Below are positions 34,950 through 44,411 of a DNA stretch of 64,000 nt, in pieces (positions within the stretch are counted from its first letter, which is position 1; every line of letters starts with the position of its first letter). Source of the DNA: Lachnospiraceae bacterium (GTDB lineage Bacteria > Bacillota > Clostridia > Lachnospirales > Lachnospiraceae); NCBI GenBank assembly GCA_021771695.1, contig JAETON010000010.1:1-64000 (forward strand), in the 5' to 3' direction. Under the pieces are notes generated by a model. It searched no databases, was not told where the DNA came from, and worked only from the letters and a program-made list of their open reading frames with translations. The position numbers and the translations under genes were made by a program.

Positions 34950-36386
34950 ATGGCAAAAGAAAAGAAGTTAGTCGAAGCAATTACTGCGATGGAAGATGAT
35001 TTTGCGCAGTGGTATACCGATGTAGTAAAGAAAGCAGAATTGGTAGAGTATTCCAGTGTTCGAGGATGTATGATTCTTCGTCCCAACGGATATGCCATTT
35101 GGGAAAATATTCAAAAGACTTTGGATGCAATGTTTAAAGAAACAGGTGTAGAGAACGTTGCAATGCCAATGTTCATTCCAGAAAGTTTATTGCAGAAAGA
35201 AGCAGATCATGTAGAAGGGTTTGCGCCGGAAGTTGCATGGGTAACTCATGGGGGAGAAAAGAAATTGCAGGAACGTCTTTGTGTAAGACCTACTTCTGAG
35301 ACATTATTCTGTGATTTTTATTCAAAAATCATCCAGTCCCATCGTGATCTGCCAAAATTATATAATCAGTGGGTTTCTGTATGCAGATGGGAAAAAACGA
35401 CCAGACCTTTCCTGCGTACATCTGAATTTTACTGGCAGGAAGGGCATACAGCACATGCTGCTGCCGAAGAAGCAGAAGAACGTACCGTACAGATGTTAAA
35501 TATGTATGCAGATTTTTGTGAAAAATATTTGGCAATTCCAGTGGTAAAAGGACAGAAAACAGAAAAGGAAAAATTCGCTGGAGCACATTCTACTTATACG
35601 ATTGAAGCATTAATGCATGATGGAAAGGCATTGCAGTCTGGTACAAGCCATAACTTTGGAGACGGATTTGCAAAAGCTTTTGATATTCAGTATACAGATA
35701 AAGATAACAAACTGAAATATGTACATCAGACATCATGGGGGATGTCCACTAGAATTATTGGTGCGATTATTATGGTTCATGGAGATGACTCTGGTTTGGT
35801 ACTGCCTCCAAGAATTGCACCAGTTCAAACAATGATTATACCGATTATGCAGAAAAAAGCGGGAGTTTTGGAAAAAGCAGAAGAAATACGCCGGAAATTA
35901 GAATCAAACTTTAAAGTAAAAGTGGATGATTCCGACAAGAGTCCGGGATGGAAATTCAGTGAGCAGGAGGTCCGCGGTATTCCAACAAGAATTGAAATTG
36001 GGCCAAAAGATATTGAGAAGAATCAGGCCGTGATTGTACGCCGCGATACAAGAGAAAAAATCATTGTTTCTTTGGATGAAATTGAAACAAAGCTTGCAGA
36101 AGTTTTGGAACAAATGCAGAGCGATATGTTGGATCGTGCAAAGAAACATTTAGAAGAGCATACAGTAGAAGCAAGAACATGGGATGAATTTAAAGAACAC
36201 ATTGAAAAACAGGAAGGTTTTGTAAAAGCGATGTGGTGCGGTGAAACAGAATGTGAAGAAGCCATCAAAGATGAGACAGGAGCTTCTACAAGATGTATGC
36301 CGTTTGAGCAGGAACATTTGGGAGATGTTTGTATTCATTGCGGAAAACCAGCCAAGAAGATGGTTTACTTTGGAAAAGCATATTAA
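34950..36386 (+). CDS. proS: prolyl-tRNA synthetase, type 3 (archaeal/eukaryal form)
   Basis: A 478-residue class II synthetase that charges tRNA-Pro. The short form without a cis-editing insert, the N-terminus [20 protein letters not shown], motif 2 [20 protein letters not shown], motif 3 [15 protein letters not shown] and the C-terminal [18 protein letters not shown] tail place it in the type 3 group common in Clostridia. GAAGGAG precedes the ATG. A hairpin follows at 36397-36434. Confidence 0.95.
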   Translation: MAKEKKLVEAITAMEDDFAQWYTDVVKKAELVEYSSVRGCMILRPNGYAIWENIQKTLDAMFKETGVENVAMPMFIPESLLQKEADHVEGFAPEVAWVTHGGEKKLQERLCVRPTSETLFCDFYSKIIQSHRDLPKLYNQWVSVCRWEKTTRPFLRTSEFYWQEGHTAHAAAEEAEERTVQMLNMYADFCEKYLAIPVVKGQKTEKEKFAGAHSTYTIEALMHDGKALQSGTSHNFGDGFAKAFDIQYTDKDNKLKYVHQTSWGMSTRIIGAIIMVHGDDSGLVLPPRIAPVQTMIIPIMQKKAGVLEKAEEIRRKLESNFKVKVDDSDKSPGWKFSEQEVRGIPTRIEIGPKDIEKNQAVIVRRDTREKIIVSLDEIETKLAEVLEQMQSDMLDRAKKHLEEHTVEARTWDEFKEHIEKQEGFVKAMWCGETECEEAIKDETGASTRCMPFEQEHLGDVCIHCGKPAKKMVYFGKAY

Positions 36387-36396
36387 ATAAATCCTG

Positions 36397-36434
36397 CATC
36401 ATTTTGCCGGAGCTTATGTTTCGGCAAAATGATG
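36397..36434 (+). terminator. hairpin after proS
   Basis: CATCATTTTGCCG and CGGCAAAATGATG form a perfect 13-bp stem with a 12-base loop. No real T run follows, so termination may be partial, allowing read-through into cca. Confidence 0.55.
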
Positions 36435-36459
36435 TAAGCCTTTGAAAGAAGGAAGATAT

Positions 36460-37809
36460 ATGTTGAAAATAAAGATGCCGGTACAGGCAAAAAAAATTAT
36501 AGACATGTTAGAACAGTCCGGCTGCGAAGCGTATATTGTAGGCGGCTGCGTTCGTGATGCGATTCTTGGGCGCGAGCCAATGGACTGGGATATTACCACT
36601 TCTGCGTCTCCTTTGGAAATTAAGGAGATTTTTTCATATACCATAGATACAGGAATTGAACATGGGACGGTCACTGTTATGATGGATCATCAGCCGTTTG
36701 AAGTAACGACATATCGAATTGATGGAAAATATGAAGATCATCGAAGACCTAATGAGGTACAGTTTACCAAGTGTCTGCGGGAAGATTTGCTGAGAAGAGA
36801 TTTTACCATCAATGCCATGGCATATAATGACCAGGAAGGTTTGGTGGATATGTATCATGGAATGGAAGATTTGCAAAAGAGAATCATTCGGTGTGTAGGA
36901 ACTGCAGAAGAACGTTTTGATGAAGATGCACTTCGTATTCTTCGTGCATTGCGGTTTCAAGCACAGTTGGGATTTGAAATTGAAGAAAAAACGCAGGAAG
37001 CTATAAGAAAACAGGCGAGATTCCTTCAAGATATCAGTGCCGAGCGGATTCAGGCAGAATTGGACAAGCTGTTAGTATCTGACCATCCGGAAGTGTTGGT
37101 AAATGCGTATGAATTAGGTGTTACAAAGATTATTCTGCCGGAGTTTGACCGAATGATGGAAACTCCCCAAAATAATCCTCATCACAAATATAATGTCGGT
37201 ATCCATACCATAGAGAGCATGAAAAAAATTGAAGCGGATCATATTTTGCGATGGACGATGCTGCTTCATGACTGTGGAAAGCCGGAGGCTCGTGTAGAAG
37301 GAAAAGATAAAGACCATTTTAAAATGCATCCGGTAATTGGAGAAAAAATTGCCAGAAAAGTGCTGCGGAGATTAAAATTTGATAACCATACCTTACGACA
37401 AGTGTCGAAATTAGTATTATGGCATGACCGCAGATTTGGAAAAGAAAACGAGATTAATAAAAAGACGGTTAGACGATGGGCAAGCGAACTTGGACCGGAA
37501 CTGTTTGAAAAACTTATGAAAATACAGAAGGCAGATATTGAAGCTCAAAGTGAGTATCGAAGAGAACAAAAAGAAATTATTTTGGCAGAGACGAAAAAGT
37601 TTTTTGAGGAAATAATAGAAGAGAAAGAATGTCTGTCTATAAAAAATCTGGCAGTGAACGGAAGTGACTTAATCAAGGAAGGAATGCCTCAAGGGAAAGA
37701 ATTAGGTGAAATGCTGTCATGGCTTTTGGAAAAAGTGTTAGAGGATCCATCGCTCAATACGAAAGATACATTAATGAGACTTGTGGAAGAAAAGAGGAAT
37801 GATGTATGA
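36460..37809 (+). CDS. cca: CCA-adding tRNA nucleotidyltransferase with HD domain
   Basis: A 449-residue class II nucleotidyltransferase. The head motif YIVGGCVRDAILG and the metal-binding D42-W-D44 are complete. RRDFTINAMAYN, EDALRILRALRF (CCA recognition) and a later HD phosphohydrolase part (MLLHDCGKPEAR) follow. It builds or repairs the 3' CCA of tRNAs; the HD part may remove phosphates. A TTG at 36442 is in frame, but the ATG at 36460 after GAAGGAAG is the likely start. It overlaps the next gene by ATGA. Confidence 0.92.
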   Translation: MLKIKMPVQAKKIIDMLEQSGCEAYIVGGCVRDAILGREPMDWDITTSASPLEIKEIFSYTIDTGIEHGTVTVMMDHQPFEVTTYRIDGKYEDHRRPNEVQFTKCLREDLLRRDFTINAMAYNDQEGLVDMYHGMEDLQKRIIRCVGTAEERFDEDALRILRALRFQAQLGFEIEEKTQEAIRKQARFLQDISAERIQAELDKLLVSDHPEVLVNAYELGVTKIILPEFDRMMETPQNNPHHKYNVGIHTIESMKKIEADHILRWTMLLHDCGKPEARVEGKDKDHFKMHPVIGEKIARKVLRRLKFDNHTLRQVSKLVLWHDRRFGKENEINKKTVRRWASELGPELFEKLMKIQKADIEAQSEYRREQKEIILAETKKFFEEIIEEKECLSIKNLAVNGSDLIKEGMPQGKELGEMLSWLLEKVLEDPSLNTKDTLMRLVEEKRNDV

Positions 37810-38609
37810 TTTTGGGAATGATAGTGTTGGGATGTTTTCTGTATATCATAATGATAAATCCAGGGAAACAAAGACAGCATCCAATATTAGATGTGAAATA
37901 TTTTGCACATCGGGGATTTCATCACGTTGATGAGATTCCGGAAAATTCTATGGCTGCATTCCGTAGAGCAAAAGAACTGGGCTATGGTATTGAACTGGAT
38001 GTGCAGTTAACCAAAGATCATGTGATGGTTGTTCATCATGATTATGATTTGCGGCGTACCTGTGGGATTAAGAAAAATATTTGTGATTTAACTTATGAGG
38101 AATTGTGCAGGTATCGTTTGATGGGAACAGAGGAACGGATTCCGCGTTTTATCGATGTGTTAAAAGAAATTGATGGGAAAGTCCCGCTGTTAGTAGAATT
38201 AAAAATGGAAACACTTCATACCAAATTGTGCAGGCTTGCAGCAGAGGCATTGGATCACTATCAGGGATTATATTGTATGGAAAGTTTTCATCCGTATGCG
38301 TTATACTGGTTTAAAAAGCATCGACCGAATGTTATCCGCGGACAGCTTAGTGAACAATTTTTGAAAGAAAAAGAGCGGAAAAATATTCCGGCGTATTGTA
38401 TAATGAAAAATCTTTTAACGAATTTTATTACAAAACCGGATTTTATTGCGTATCATTATAAATATAAGAACTGCCTGCCGTTAAAAATATGCCGGAAATT
38501 TTATCATATACCAATTTATGGGTGGACATTTCGCAGTCAAGGAGCTTATATGGAAAATAAAAATGATTTTCAAGGATTTATTTTTGAACGGTTTCACATT
38601 CGTCCGTAG
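37806..38609 (+). CDS. glycerophosphodiester phosphodiesterase family protein
   Basis: 267 residues. One N-terminal membrane helix (ILGMIVLGCFLYIIMI) is followed by a GDPD TIM barrel with the catalytic FAHRGFHH, ENSMAAFRRAKELGYGIELD (E and D metal ligands) and VVHHDYDLRRTCG. Known relatives cut glycerophosphodiesters from lipids or teichoic acids. The anchor suggests action at the membrane face. The ATG at 37806 overlaps the cca stop. Confidence 0.9.
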   Translation: MILGMIVLGCFLYIIMINPGKQRQHPILDVKYFAHRGFHHVDEIPENSMAAFRRAKELGYGIELDVQLTKDHVMVVHHDYDLRRTCGIKKNICDLTYEELCRYRLMGTEERIPRFIDVLKEIDGKVPLLVELKMETLHTKLCRLAAEALDHYQGLYCMESFHPYALYWFKKHRPNVIRGQLSEQFLKEKERKNIPAYCIMKNLLTNFITKPDFIAYHYKYKNCLPLKICRKFYHIPIYGWTFRSQGAYMENKNDFQGFIFERFHIRP

Positions 38610-38622
38610 ATTGTGTTATACT
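38593..38622 (+). promoter_or_regulatory. promoter candidate of ddl
   Basis: TTCACA (38593-38598), an 18-base spacer and TATACT (38617-38622), about 47 bp before the ddl start. The -35 box lies inside the end of the GDPD gene. Confidence 0.45.
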
Positions 38623-38668
38623 GTCTTTACGTAGAGTGAGAACAGGCACTTAAGGAGATGAGATAATT

Positions 38669-39724
38669 ATGAAGAAAAATGTAGTTGTTATTTTTGGAGG
38701 AGATTCCTCTGAACATGATATTTCCTGCCTTTCAGCCGCAACAGTTATTCATAATATGGATAAAGAAAAATATAATATTATTTTGGTTGGAATTACAAAA
38801 GAAGGGAAATGGCTGCTTGTAGATAAAGTAAAAGATATTGAAGATGGAAGTTGGAGAGAAGGAGAAGTCCGTGCATTTATTTCACCGGATACGACCACTC
38901 GTGCTTTGGTTATTTTGGCAGAAGGAACTTATAAAGTACAGAAAGTGGATGTGATTTTCCCGGTACTTCATGGAATGAATGGAGAAGACGGAACGATTCA
39001 GGGACTTTTTGAATTATCCAAGATTCCGTATGTAGGATGCGGGGTACTTGCATCAGCAGTATCTATGGATAAAGTATACACAAAGATTATTGTAGACAAA
39101 CTAGGAGTAGACCAAGCAAAATTTGTACATGTGCGGGAGATAGATTTTGAAAATCTTGATTTGGCTATGGACCGTGTGGAAAAAGAACTTCCATATCCGG
39201 TATTTGTAAAACCATCCTGTGCGGGTTCTTCCAAGGGAGTATCTAAGGCAGAAAATCGTAAGGAATTGGAAGCTGCATTATATGAAGCAGTGAAACATGA
39301 CCGGAATATTTTAGTAGAAGAAACAATTATAGGCCGTGAAGTTGAATGTGCGGTTCTTGGAGACCGGAAAGAAGTGAAGGCTACCTGTGTTGGGGAGATT
39401 TTAGCAGCGGCAGATTTTTATGATTTTGATGCAAAGTATAACAATGCAGAATCAAAGACTGTAATTGATCCGGATATGCCGGAAGAATCAAAAGAAAAAA
39501 TTCGAGAGGATGCAATGGAAATTTTCAAGGCAGTAGACGGTTTTGGATGTTCCAGAGTGGATTTTTTCTTGGAAGAGTCTGGAAGAGTGGTATTTAACGA
39601 GATTAATACACTGCCCGGTTTTACGTCAATCAGTATGTATCCGATGCTTTGGAAAGCGTGCGGATTGGACACACCGCAGTTGATTGATACATTAATCGAA
39701 CAGGCAATGACAAGATATCGTTAA
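38669..39724 (+). CDS. ddl: D-alanine--D-alanine ligase
   Basis: A 351-residue ATP-grasp ligase that joins two D-alanines for peptidoglycan precursors. It shows VIFGGDSSEHDISCLSA at the start, PVLHGMNGEDGTIQGLFEL, the ATP-binding VFVKPSCAGSSKGVSKA and the C-terminal EINTLPGFTSISMYP. A VanG-like D-Ala-D-Ser ligase is conceivable because a VanW protein is nearby. However, no van regulator or VanT/VanXY is present, so the housekeeping role is much likelier. It is followed by murI after 13 bp. Confidence 0.92.
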   Translation: MKKNVVVIFGGDSSEHDISCLSAATVIHNMDKEKYNIILVGITKEGKWLLVDKVKDIEDGSWREGEVRAFISPDTTTRALVILAEGTYKVQKVDVIFPVLHGMNGEDGTIQGLFELSKIPYVGCGVLASAVSMDKVYTKIIVDKLGVDQAKFVHVREIDFENLDLAMDRVEKELPYPVFVKPSCAGSSKGVSKAENRKELEAALYEAVKHDRNILVEETIIGREVECAVLGDRKEVKATCVGEILAAADFYDFDAKYNNAESKTVIDPDMPEESKEKIREDAMEIFKAVDGFGCSRVDFFLEESGRVVFNEINTLPGFTSISMYPMLWKACGLDTPQLIDTLIEQAMTRYR

Positions 39725-39737
39725 AAGGAGGCGCTAG

Positions 39738-40541
39738 ATGAACGCACCAATTGGAGTATTTGACTCTGGAGTCGGCGGATTGACAGTAGCCAGAGAGATT
39801 ATGCGCCAGCTTCCAGAAGAAAGTATGATATATTTTGGGGATACGGCAAGGGTACCATACGGGACGAAATCCAAGGAAACGATTATCCGCTATTCCAGAC
39901 AGATTGTAAATTTTCTCTTGAGTAAAGGAGTGAAGGCGGTGGTTGTTGCCTGCAATACAGCCAGTGCATTGGCAATGACAGAACTTCAACGGGAATATGT
40001 TGTTCCGGTGATCGGTATGGTACAGCCGGGTGCAGTTGCTGCGATGCGTGCAACAAAGAATAAAAATATTGGGATTATTGGGACACCGGGAACCATTAAA
40101 AGCGGACAATATGGAAAATATTTGAGACAATTAGATCCGAAAGTAACCGTGGTTACCAAGGCATGTCCTTTATTTGTACCATTAGTAGAAGAAGGACTGA
40201 TTGATGACCGGATTACAGAAGATATGGTATCCAGATATTTGAGAGAATTTCGGCAGTATCATATTGATTCCTTAATTCTTGGATGCACCCATTATCCATT
40301 GTTGATAAATCCGATTCAAAATTTTATGGGAGATCAAGTGACTTTGGTAAATCCTGCTTATGAAGCTGCAAAGTCATTGAAACAGCTTTTGGAAGAAAAT
40401 GATTTATGTGCAGAAAAAGACCATACAGCAAAATATGAATATTATGTTAGTGATATGGCAGACCAGTTTTTGACCTTTGCAGATCGTGTGCTGCCATGCA
40501 GAGTGGATAAGGTACAGCCGGTTAAAATCGAAAATTATTAG
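39738..40541 (+). CDS. murI: glutamate racemase
   Basis: A 267-residue cofactor-independent racemase that makes D-glutamate for peptidoglycan. The two catalytic cysteines are C72 in VVACNTASALA and the one in LILGCTHYPLL. The N-terminal IGVFDSGVGGLTV and YFGDTARVPYG complete the family signature. AAAGGAGGCG precedes the ATG. The order ddl-murI-DUF1934 suggests a cell-wall precursor operon. Confidence 0.95.
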   Translation: MNAPIGVFDSGVGGLTVAREIMRQLPEESMIYFGDTARVPYGTKSKETIIRYSRQIVNFLLSKGVKAVVVACNTASALAMTELQREYVVPVIGMVQPGAVAAMRATKNKNIGIIGTPGTIKSGQYGKYLRQLDPKVTVVTKACPLFVPLVEEGLIDDRITEDMVSRYLREFRQYHIDSLILGCTHYPLLINPIQNFMGDQVTLVNPAYEAAKSLKQLLEENDLCAEKDHTAKYEYYVSDMADQFLTFADRVLPCRVDKVQPVKIENY

Positions 40542-40553
40542 AAAGAGAAAGAT

Positions 40554-40997
40554 ATGACAAAAGACGTGTTGATAAATATTTCCGGGCTTCAATTGGATGT
40601 GGATTCCGAAGAACCCATTGAAATGATGACAACCGGAGCATATTATTTAAAAAATGGAAAGCATTATATTTTATATGATGAAATTGCAGAAGATAATGAA
40701 ATAGTAAAAAATATTTTAAAGATTGGACCAAAGACAGTAGAACTCACCAAAAAAGGCGGAAGCAGTTCGCATATGGTTTTTGAAGAGGGAAAAGAAAACC
40801 TTTCGTACTATGATACGCCGTTTGGAAGTCTTTTGATGGGAGTAACTACCAGCGATATTCAGTGGAAAGAACAGGAAGATCAGATGAAACTGCGGGTGAA
40901 TTATGATCTGACAATTAATTCTGACCATGTATCCAACTGTATTATTGATGTAAGTATTCATTCAAATGCAGGGAAAGATATACAAGCAGATGTATAA
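40554..40997 (+). CDS. DUF1934 (YwiB-like) beta-barrel protein
   Basis: 147 residues starting TKDVLINISGLQLDVDSEEP, the typical entry of DUF1934. A mainly beta protein with LMGVTTSDIQWKEQEDQMKL and LTINSDHVSNCIIDVSIHSN follows. The family folds like a lipocalin/calycin barrel and has no proven function. It starts 12 bp after murI. A terminator at 41073-41100 ends the operon. Confidence 0.85.
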   Translation: MTKDVLINISGLQLDVDSEEPIEMMTTGAYYLKNGKHYILYDEIAEDNEIVKNILKIGPKTVELTKKGGSSSHMVFEEGKENLSYYDTPFGSLLMGVTTSDIQWKEQEDQMKLRVNYDLTINSDHVSNCIIDVSIHSNAGKDIQADV

Positions 40998-41072
40998 TAA
41001 AAAATACAATTATTATCAAAATTCTGTTGAGAAATAAGGATAAATCTGCTAATATATATTTCGGCAAAGGGG

Positions 41073-41100
41073 CCGGAAACACGAGAAATCGTGTTTCTGG
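41073..41100 (+). terminator. terminator after the DUF1934 gene, nested in a larger stem
   Basis: CCGGAAACACGA pairs with TCGTGTTTCTGG (one G-U), followed by TCTTTCTTTTTT. An outer perfect stem, TTTCGGCAAA (41059-41068)/TTTGCCGAAA (41110-41119), encloses it and takes up the end of the T run. Confidence 0.75.
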
Positions 41101-41174
41101 TCTTTCTTTTTTGCCGAAAACTTATCGAAGTAAAGTGATAAAGTAAAAATAATATGAAAATTGGAGGGTAAATT

Positions 41175-42413
41175 ATGAACGCAGGGGATACTGGATTTAT
41201 GTTAATTTGTTCAGCGTTTGTCTTTGTTATGACACCAGGGCTTGCATTTTTTTATGGAGGGCTGGTACGAAGGAAAAATGTAGGAAATACAATGATGCAG
41301 TGTGCAGTCATTATGGGTATTTCCGTGATGATGTGGGTGTTGTTTGGATATGCTCTGGCTTTTGGAGGCAATTATGCAGGAATTATCGGCGGAACCAAGT
41401 GGTTTGGTTTTGAGGGAGTAGGAATGGCTCCAGGACCATATGCTGACACAATCCCGAATCTGGCATTTGCAGCATTTCAGATGATGTTTGCTATGATTAC
41501 ACCGGCACTTATTACAGGGTCTGTGGCAGGAAGAATGCGATTTAAAGCTTTGGTAGTTTTTGTTATTTTATGGTCTTTCATTGTGTATTATCCAATGGCA
41601 CATATGGTATGGGGACAGGGAGGCTTTCTTGCTGAAATCGGCTCTGTTGACTTTGCAGGAGGAAATGTGGTACATATAACTTCTGGGGTCAGTGGATTAG
41701 TTCTTGCGATTTTACTTGGAAAGCGCCGTGGATATGAACATGAAACATATCGTGTGCACAATACACCATTTGTATTTTTAGGAGCGTCTCTATTGTGGTT
41801 TGGATGGTATGGGTTTAATGCAGGAAGTGCATTGGCAGCCAATGGTCTGGCAGCACATGCATTTATGACAAGTGCCGTTTCCTCCGCAGCCGGATTGGTA
41901 TCATGGCTGTTTATTGAAGCGGTAACAACTGGAAAAGCAACTTTGGTTGGAGCGTCTACAGGATTAGTCATTGGCTTAGTAGCAATTACTCCGGGAGCAG
42001 GATTTGTACCAATGTGGGCAGCTATTATTATTGGTCTTTTGGTAAGTCCAATTTGCTACTTTGGGGTAAGCTTTGTAAAAGGAAAGTTAAAAATTGACGA
42101 TGCATTGGATGCGTTTGGATGCCATGGAATTGGAGGTATCTGGGGTGGAATTGCAACAGGAATTTTTGGATGCAGTTCCATTAATGAAGCTGCTAGATGG
42201 AATGGTTTAGCTTTTGGTGATACAAAATTATTTATTGCACAGATCATAGGAATATTGGTATCCATTGCAGTGGCAATTGCCGGAACATTGATTTGTGCTG
42301 CGATTGTGAAATTGATTGTACCATTGAGAGTGGATGAAAAAAATGAACGGATTGGTCTGGATATTACCGAACATGGCGAAAATGCGTATCCATCTTTCAA
42401 CGGTCTTGATTAA
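41175..42413 (+). CDS. amt: ammonium transporter, Amt family
   Basis: A 412-residue membrane channel with eleven expected spans and no cleavable signal. The signature regions are FFYGGLVRRKNVGNTMMQ, the pore histidine in GGNVVHITSGVSGL, ASLLWFGWYGFNAGSALA and DALDAFGCHGIGGIWGG (second pore histidine). It imports ammonium when nitrogen is scarce. The PII gene follows after 22 bp, the standard amt-glnK pairing in which PII plugs the channel. Confidence 0.95.
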   Translation: MNAGDTGFMLICSAFVFVMTPGLAFFYGGLVRRKNVGNTMMQCAVIMGISVMMWVLFGYALAFGGNYAGIIGGTKWFGFEGVGMAPGPYADTIPNLAFAAFQMMFAMITPALITGSVAGRMRFKALVVFVILWSFIVYYPMAHMVWGQGGFLAEIGSVDFAGGNVVHITSGVSGLVLAILLGKRRGYEHETYRVHNTPFVFLGASLLWFGWYGFNAGSALAANGLAAHAFMTSAVSSAAGLVSWLFIEAVTTGKATLVGASTGLVIGLVAITPGAGFVPMWAAIIIGLLVSPICYFGVSFVKGKLKIDDALDAFGCHGIGGIWGGIATGIFGCSSINEAARWNGLAFGDTKLFIAQIIGILVSIAVAIAGTLICAAIVKLIVPLRVDEKNERIGLDITEHGENAYPSFNGLD

Positions 42414-42435
42414 TCAGTAAATGGAGGAAGGGAAT

Positions 42436-42786
42436 ATGATTATAAAAATTAATGCCATTGTACGCGAAGAAAAATTAGAAGATGTAAAAGAAGCACTCAA
42501 TAAAATCGGAGTCAATGGAATTACAGTATCTCAGGTGATGGGGTGTGGTGCGCAAAAAGGATTTACGGAAGTTGTCCGCGGAACGAAAGTTGATCTTATG
42601 ATGCGTCCGAAAATTAAATTTGAAATAGTGGTATCTTCAGAAGAATGGGAAGAAAAAACAATAAAAGCAATTCAGGAGGCTGCATTTACTGGAGAAGTGG
42701 GTGATGGAAAAATCTTTAGTTATGAAGTGAGAAATGTAGTGAAAATCCGTACCGGAGAAAACGGAATCGATGCATTACAGGATTAA
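42436..42786 (+). CDS. glnK: PII nitrogen regulatory protein, GlnK type
   Basis: A 116-residue trimeric signal protein. The T-loop region is GCGAQKGFTEVVRGTKVDLM, followed by RPKIKFEIVV; the B-loop is TGEVGDGKIF. The tyrosine uridylylated in proteobacterial PII (in the YRGAEY stretch) is valine here, as is the earlier loop tyrosine, so control must come from ATP/ADP/2-oxoglutarate binding. An ATG at 42421 is in frame, but it lies just before the ribosome site GGAGGAAGGG. The start is 42436. Confidence 0.92.
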   Translation: MIIKINAIVREEKLEDVKEALNKIGVNGITVSQVMGCGAQKGFTEVVRGTKVDLMMRPKIKFEIVVSSEEWEEKTIKAIQEAAFTGEVGDGKIFSYEVRNVVKIRTGENGIDALQD

Positions 42787-42806
42787 TAAATATATAAAAC
42801 AAAGAG

Positions 42807-42830
42807 ACCGGAGAAGGTAAAATCTCCGGT
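42807..42830. terminator. bidirectional terminator after glnK
   Basis: ACCGGAGA and TCTCCGGT form an 8-bp stem followed by TTTCATTATTTTT. It lies between convergent genes. Confidence 0.8.
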
Positions 42831-42835
42831 TTTCA

Positions 42836-43351
42836 TTATTTTTGTACAAATGTTTTTCGGTATAGTAAAAAATAGACTGACAACGCACAAATAGTACCAA
42901 GAATAATGCCGGCAAGAACATCAGTTGGGAAATGCACATATAAGTAAAGGCGGCTAAATGCAATAGAAGCAGCCAGAAGATAAGCAGGGATTGCAAAACG
43001 CCGATGGATGAGTGTTAGGAAAAGTGCAGCACAAAAAGAGGAAGCTGTATGTCCGGATGGAAAAGAGTATCCAGAGGGTGCTGGAATAATTAAATCAAAT
43101 GATTGCTGGACAAAGGGCCTTGGCCGTGCAATGATGGGTTTTATAACCTGTTCGCCGAGAAGATTTCCAATCAGCATAGCAAGTAAAATACAGATTCCGG
43201 CTCTGCGGTATTCCTTTTTCAACATTAGGCAGAGGCAAATGATAATCCAAATCATGCCACGGTTTCCAAGCATGGTAATATGAGAAAAAAAGGTATCAAG
43301 AATATCACATCGGATATGAGACTGAATAAAATTTAAAATATAGAAATCCAT
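42836..43351 (-). CDS. PAP2-family membrane phosphatase
   Basis: A 171-residue protein with about five membrane spans and the complete phosphatase triad: KPIIARPRP, PSGH in YSFPSGHTASS, and SRLYLYVHFPTDV. Family members dephosphorylate undecaprenyl pyrophosphate or other lipid phosphates at the outer membrane face. A role in recycling the cell-wall lipid carrier is likely but not proven. The frame is open to 43378; the ATG at 43351 with AAAGGAG upstream is the better start. Confidence 0.9.
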   Translation of the reverse strand: MDFYILNFIQSHIRCDILDTFFSHITMLGNRGMIWIIICLCLMLKKEYRRAGICILLAMLIGNLLGEQVIKPIIARPRPFVQQSFDLIIPAPSGYSFPSGHTASSFCAALFLTLIHRRFAIPAYLLAASIAFSRLYLYVHFPTDVLAGIILGTICALSVYFLLYRKTFVQK

Positions 43352-43483
43352 AAAAACTCCTTTATGAAAAATAATCATTGAATGGTCTAAAAATATCTGT
43401 TAAATTATATCATAATTTCTTGGAACATGATATAATAACTCATTGTTCTATAAAAATAGGAATAGATCAAAGGAATGAAGGAC

Positions 43484-43909
43484 ATGGAAACAGTAACATT
43501 AATTTCAAATCATATGGGCGTGGATACATATCTGGAATTAAGAAAGGCCGTTGGATTTAAGCCGTTATCCAGAACGCAGGCTAAGAAGGCTTTAGACCAC
43601 AGCCTTTATATTGTATGTGCATATATAGATGCGCAGATTGTTGGAATGGGGCGTTTGGTTGGTGATGGAGCGGTAATCTGCTATATACAGGATTTGATGA
43701 TTCATCCAGAGTTCCAGCGTTATGGGATTGGCGGAGCAATTATTGAAGATTTAATTCAATATGTGGAGAGTTTATGTGAGGATGGCACGGAAATTATGCT
43801 GGATTTGATGTGTGCATCGGGGCGGGAGCCTTTTTATCAAAAACATGGATTTATTTCCAGACCAACAAAACAATTAGGACCGGGAATGATTCGTTATATC
43901 AGAAAATAA
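43484..43909 (+). CDS. GNAT-family N-acetyltransferase
   Basis: 141 residues. The acetyl-CoA-binding motif is IQDLMIHPEFQRYGIGGAII (Q/RxxGxG/A type), with a late FYQKHGFISR segment as in YhbS/ArgA-like enzymes. The substrate is unknown. ATG 43475 is possible, but AAAGGA directly abuts it and is 9 bases from the ATG at 43484. The gene is followed after 16 bp by two small membrane-protein genes. Confidence 0.87.
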   Translation: METVTLISNHMGVDTYLELRKAVGFKPLSRTQAKKALDHSLYIVCAYIDAQIVGMGRLVGDGAVICYIQDLMIHPEFQRYGIGGAIIEDLIQYVESLCEDGTEIMLDLMCASGREPFYQKHGFISRPTKQLGPGMIRYIRK

Positions 43910-43925
43910 GGAGGAAGCAAAGTTA

Positions 43926-44411
43926 ATGGATGAAAAAAAGTATGATCCATATACAGGATATGAAATTCATGAGGAATCAGAACCTCATGAAGAAAAATTG
44001 AATCAGGAAAGTATGGTGATCGGTGATGCAAAAGAATCATATGGGCAGAAAACATATGCAGGAGAGGTGGACTTTGATCAGACACCAAGCAGCGGTATCG
44101 CACTGGCATCTATGATATTGGGAATTGTATCTGTGGTTTTGATGCTGACTTGCTGTTGTTCTCCAATTGCAATTTTTACAGGAATTGCGGCAATTGTATG
44201 TTTTGCGGTATCACCGAAAATAGGAGGAGCTAGAGAGAAAAAGGCATCCGCAGGATTGATTTGCGGAATTGTATCTATTATTGGAACTGTGCTGCTGATT
44301 ATCGTATTTATTTTTAATATTGTGTTAAGCGAAGATTTTCAGAAAGCATTAGATGAAGAATTCAATGATGCATATGAACAGCAGGTAGAAGATTATGACG
44401 ACACTTTTTAA
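43926..44411 (+). CDS. DUF4190-type small membrane protein
   Basis: 161 residues. The first 55 are acidic and charged, followed by two membrane helices (IALASMILGIVSVVLMLTCC and AGLICGIVSIIGTVLLIIVF) with a GGAREKK loop. The C-terminus is acidic. The repeated ASMILGIVS / AGLICGIVS units match DUF4190. No function is established. It overlaps the DUF2752 gene by 17 bp. The cluster GNAT-DUF4190-DUF2752 looks like one operon. Confidence 0.8.
   Translation: MDEKKYDPYTGYEIHEESEPHEEKLNQESMVIGDAKESYGQKTYAGEVDFDQTPSSGIALASMILGIVSVVLMLTCCCSPIAIFTGIAAIVCFAVSPKIGGAREKKASAGLICGIVSIIGTVLLIIVFIFNIVLSEDFQKALDEEFNDAYEQQVEDYDDTF

Noticed and set aside
38669..39724. ddl as a VanG-type vancomycin-resistance ligase because of the VanW protein at 29895
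   Set aside because: The genes are 7 kb apart, no vanR/S, vanT or vanXY is present, and ddl lies with murI in a housekeeping unit.
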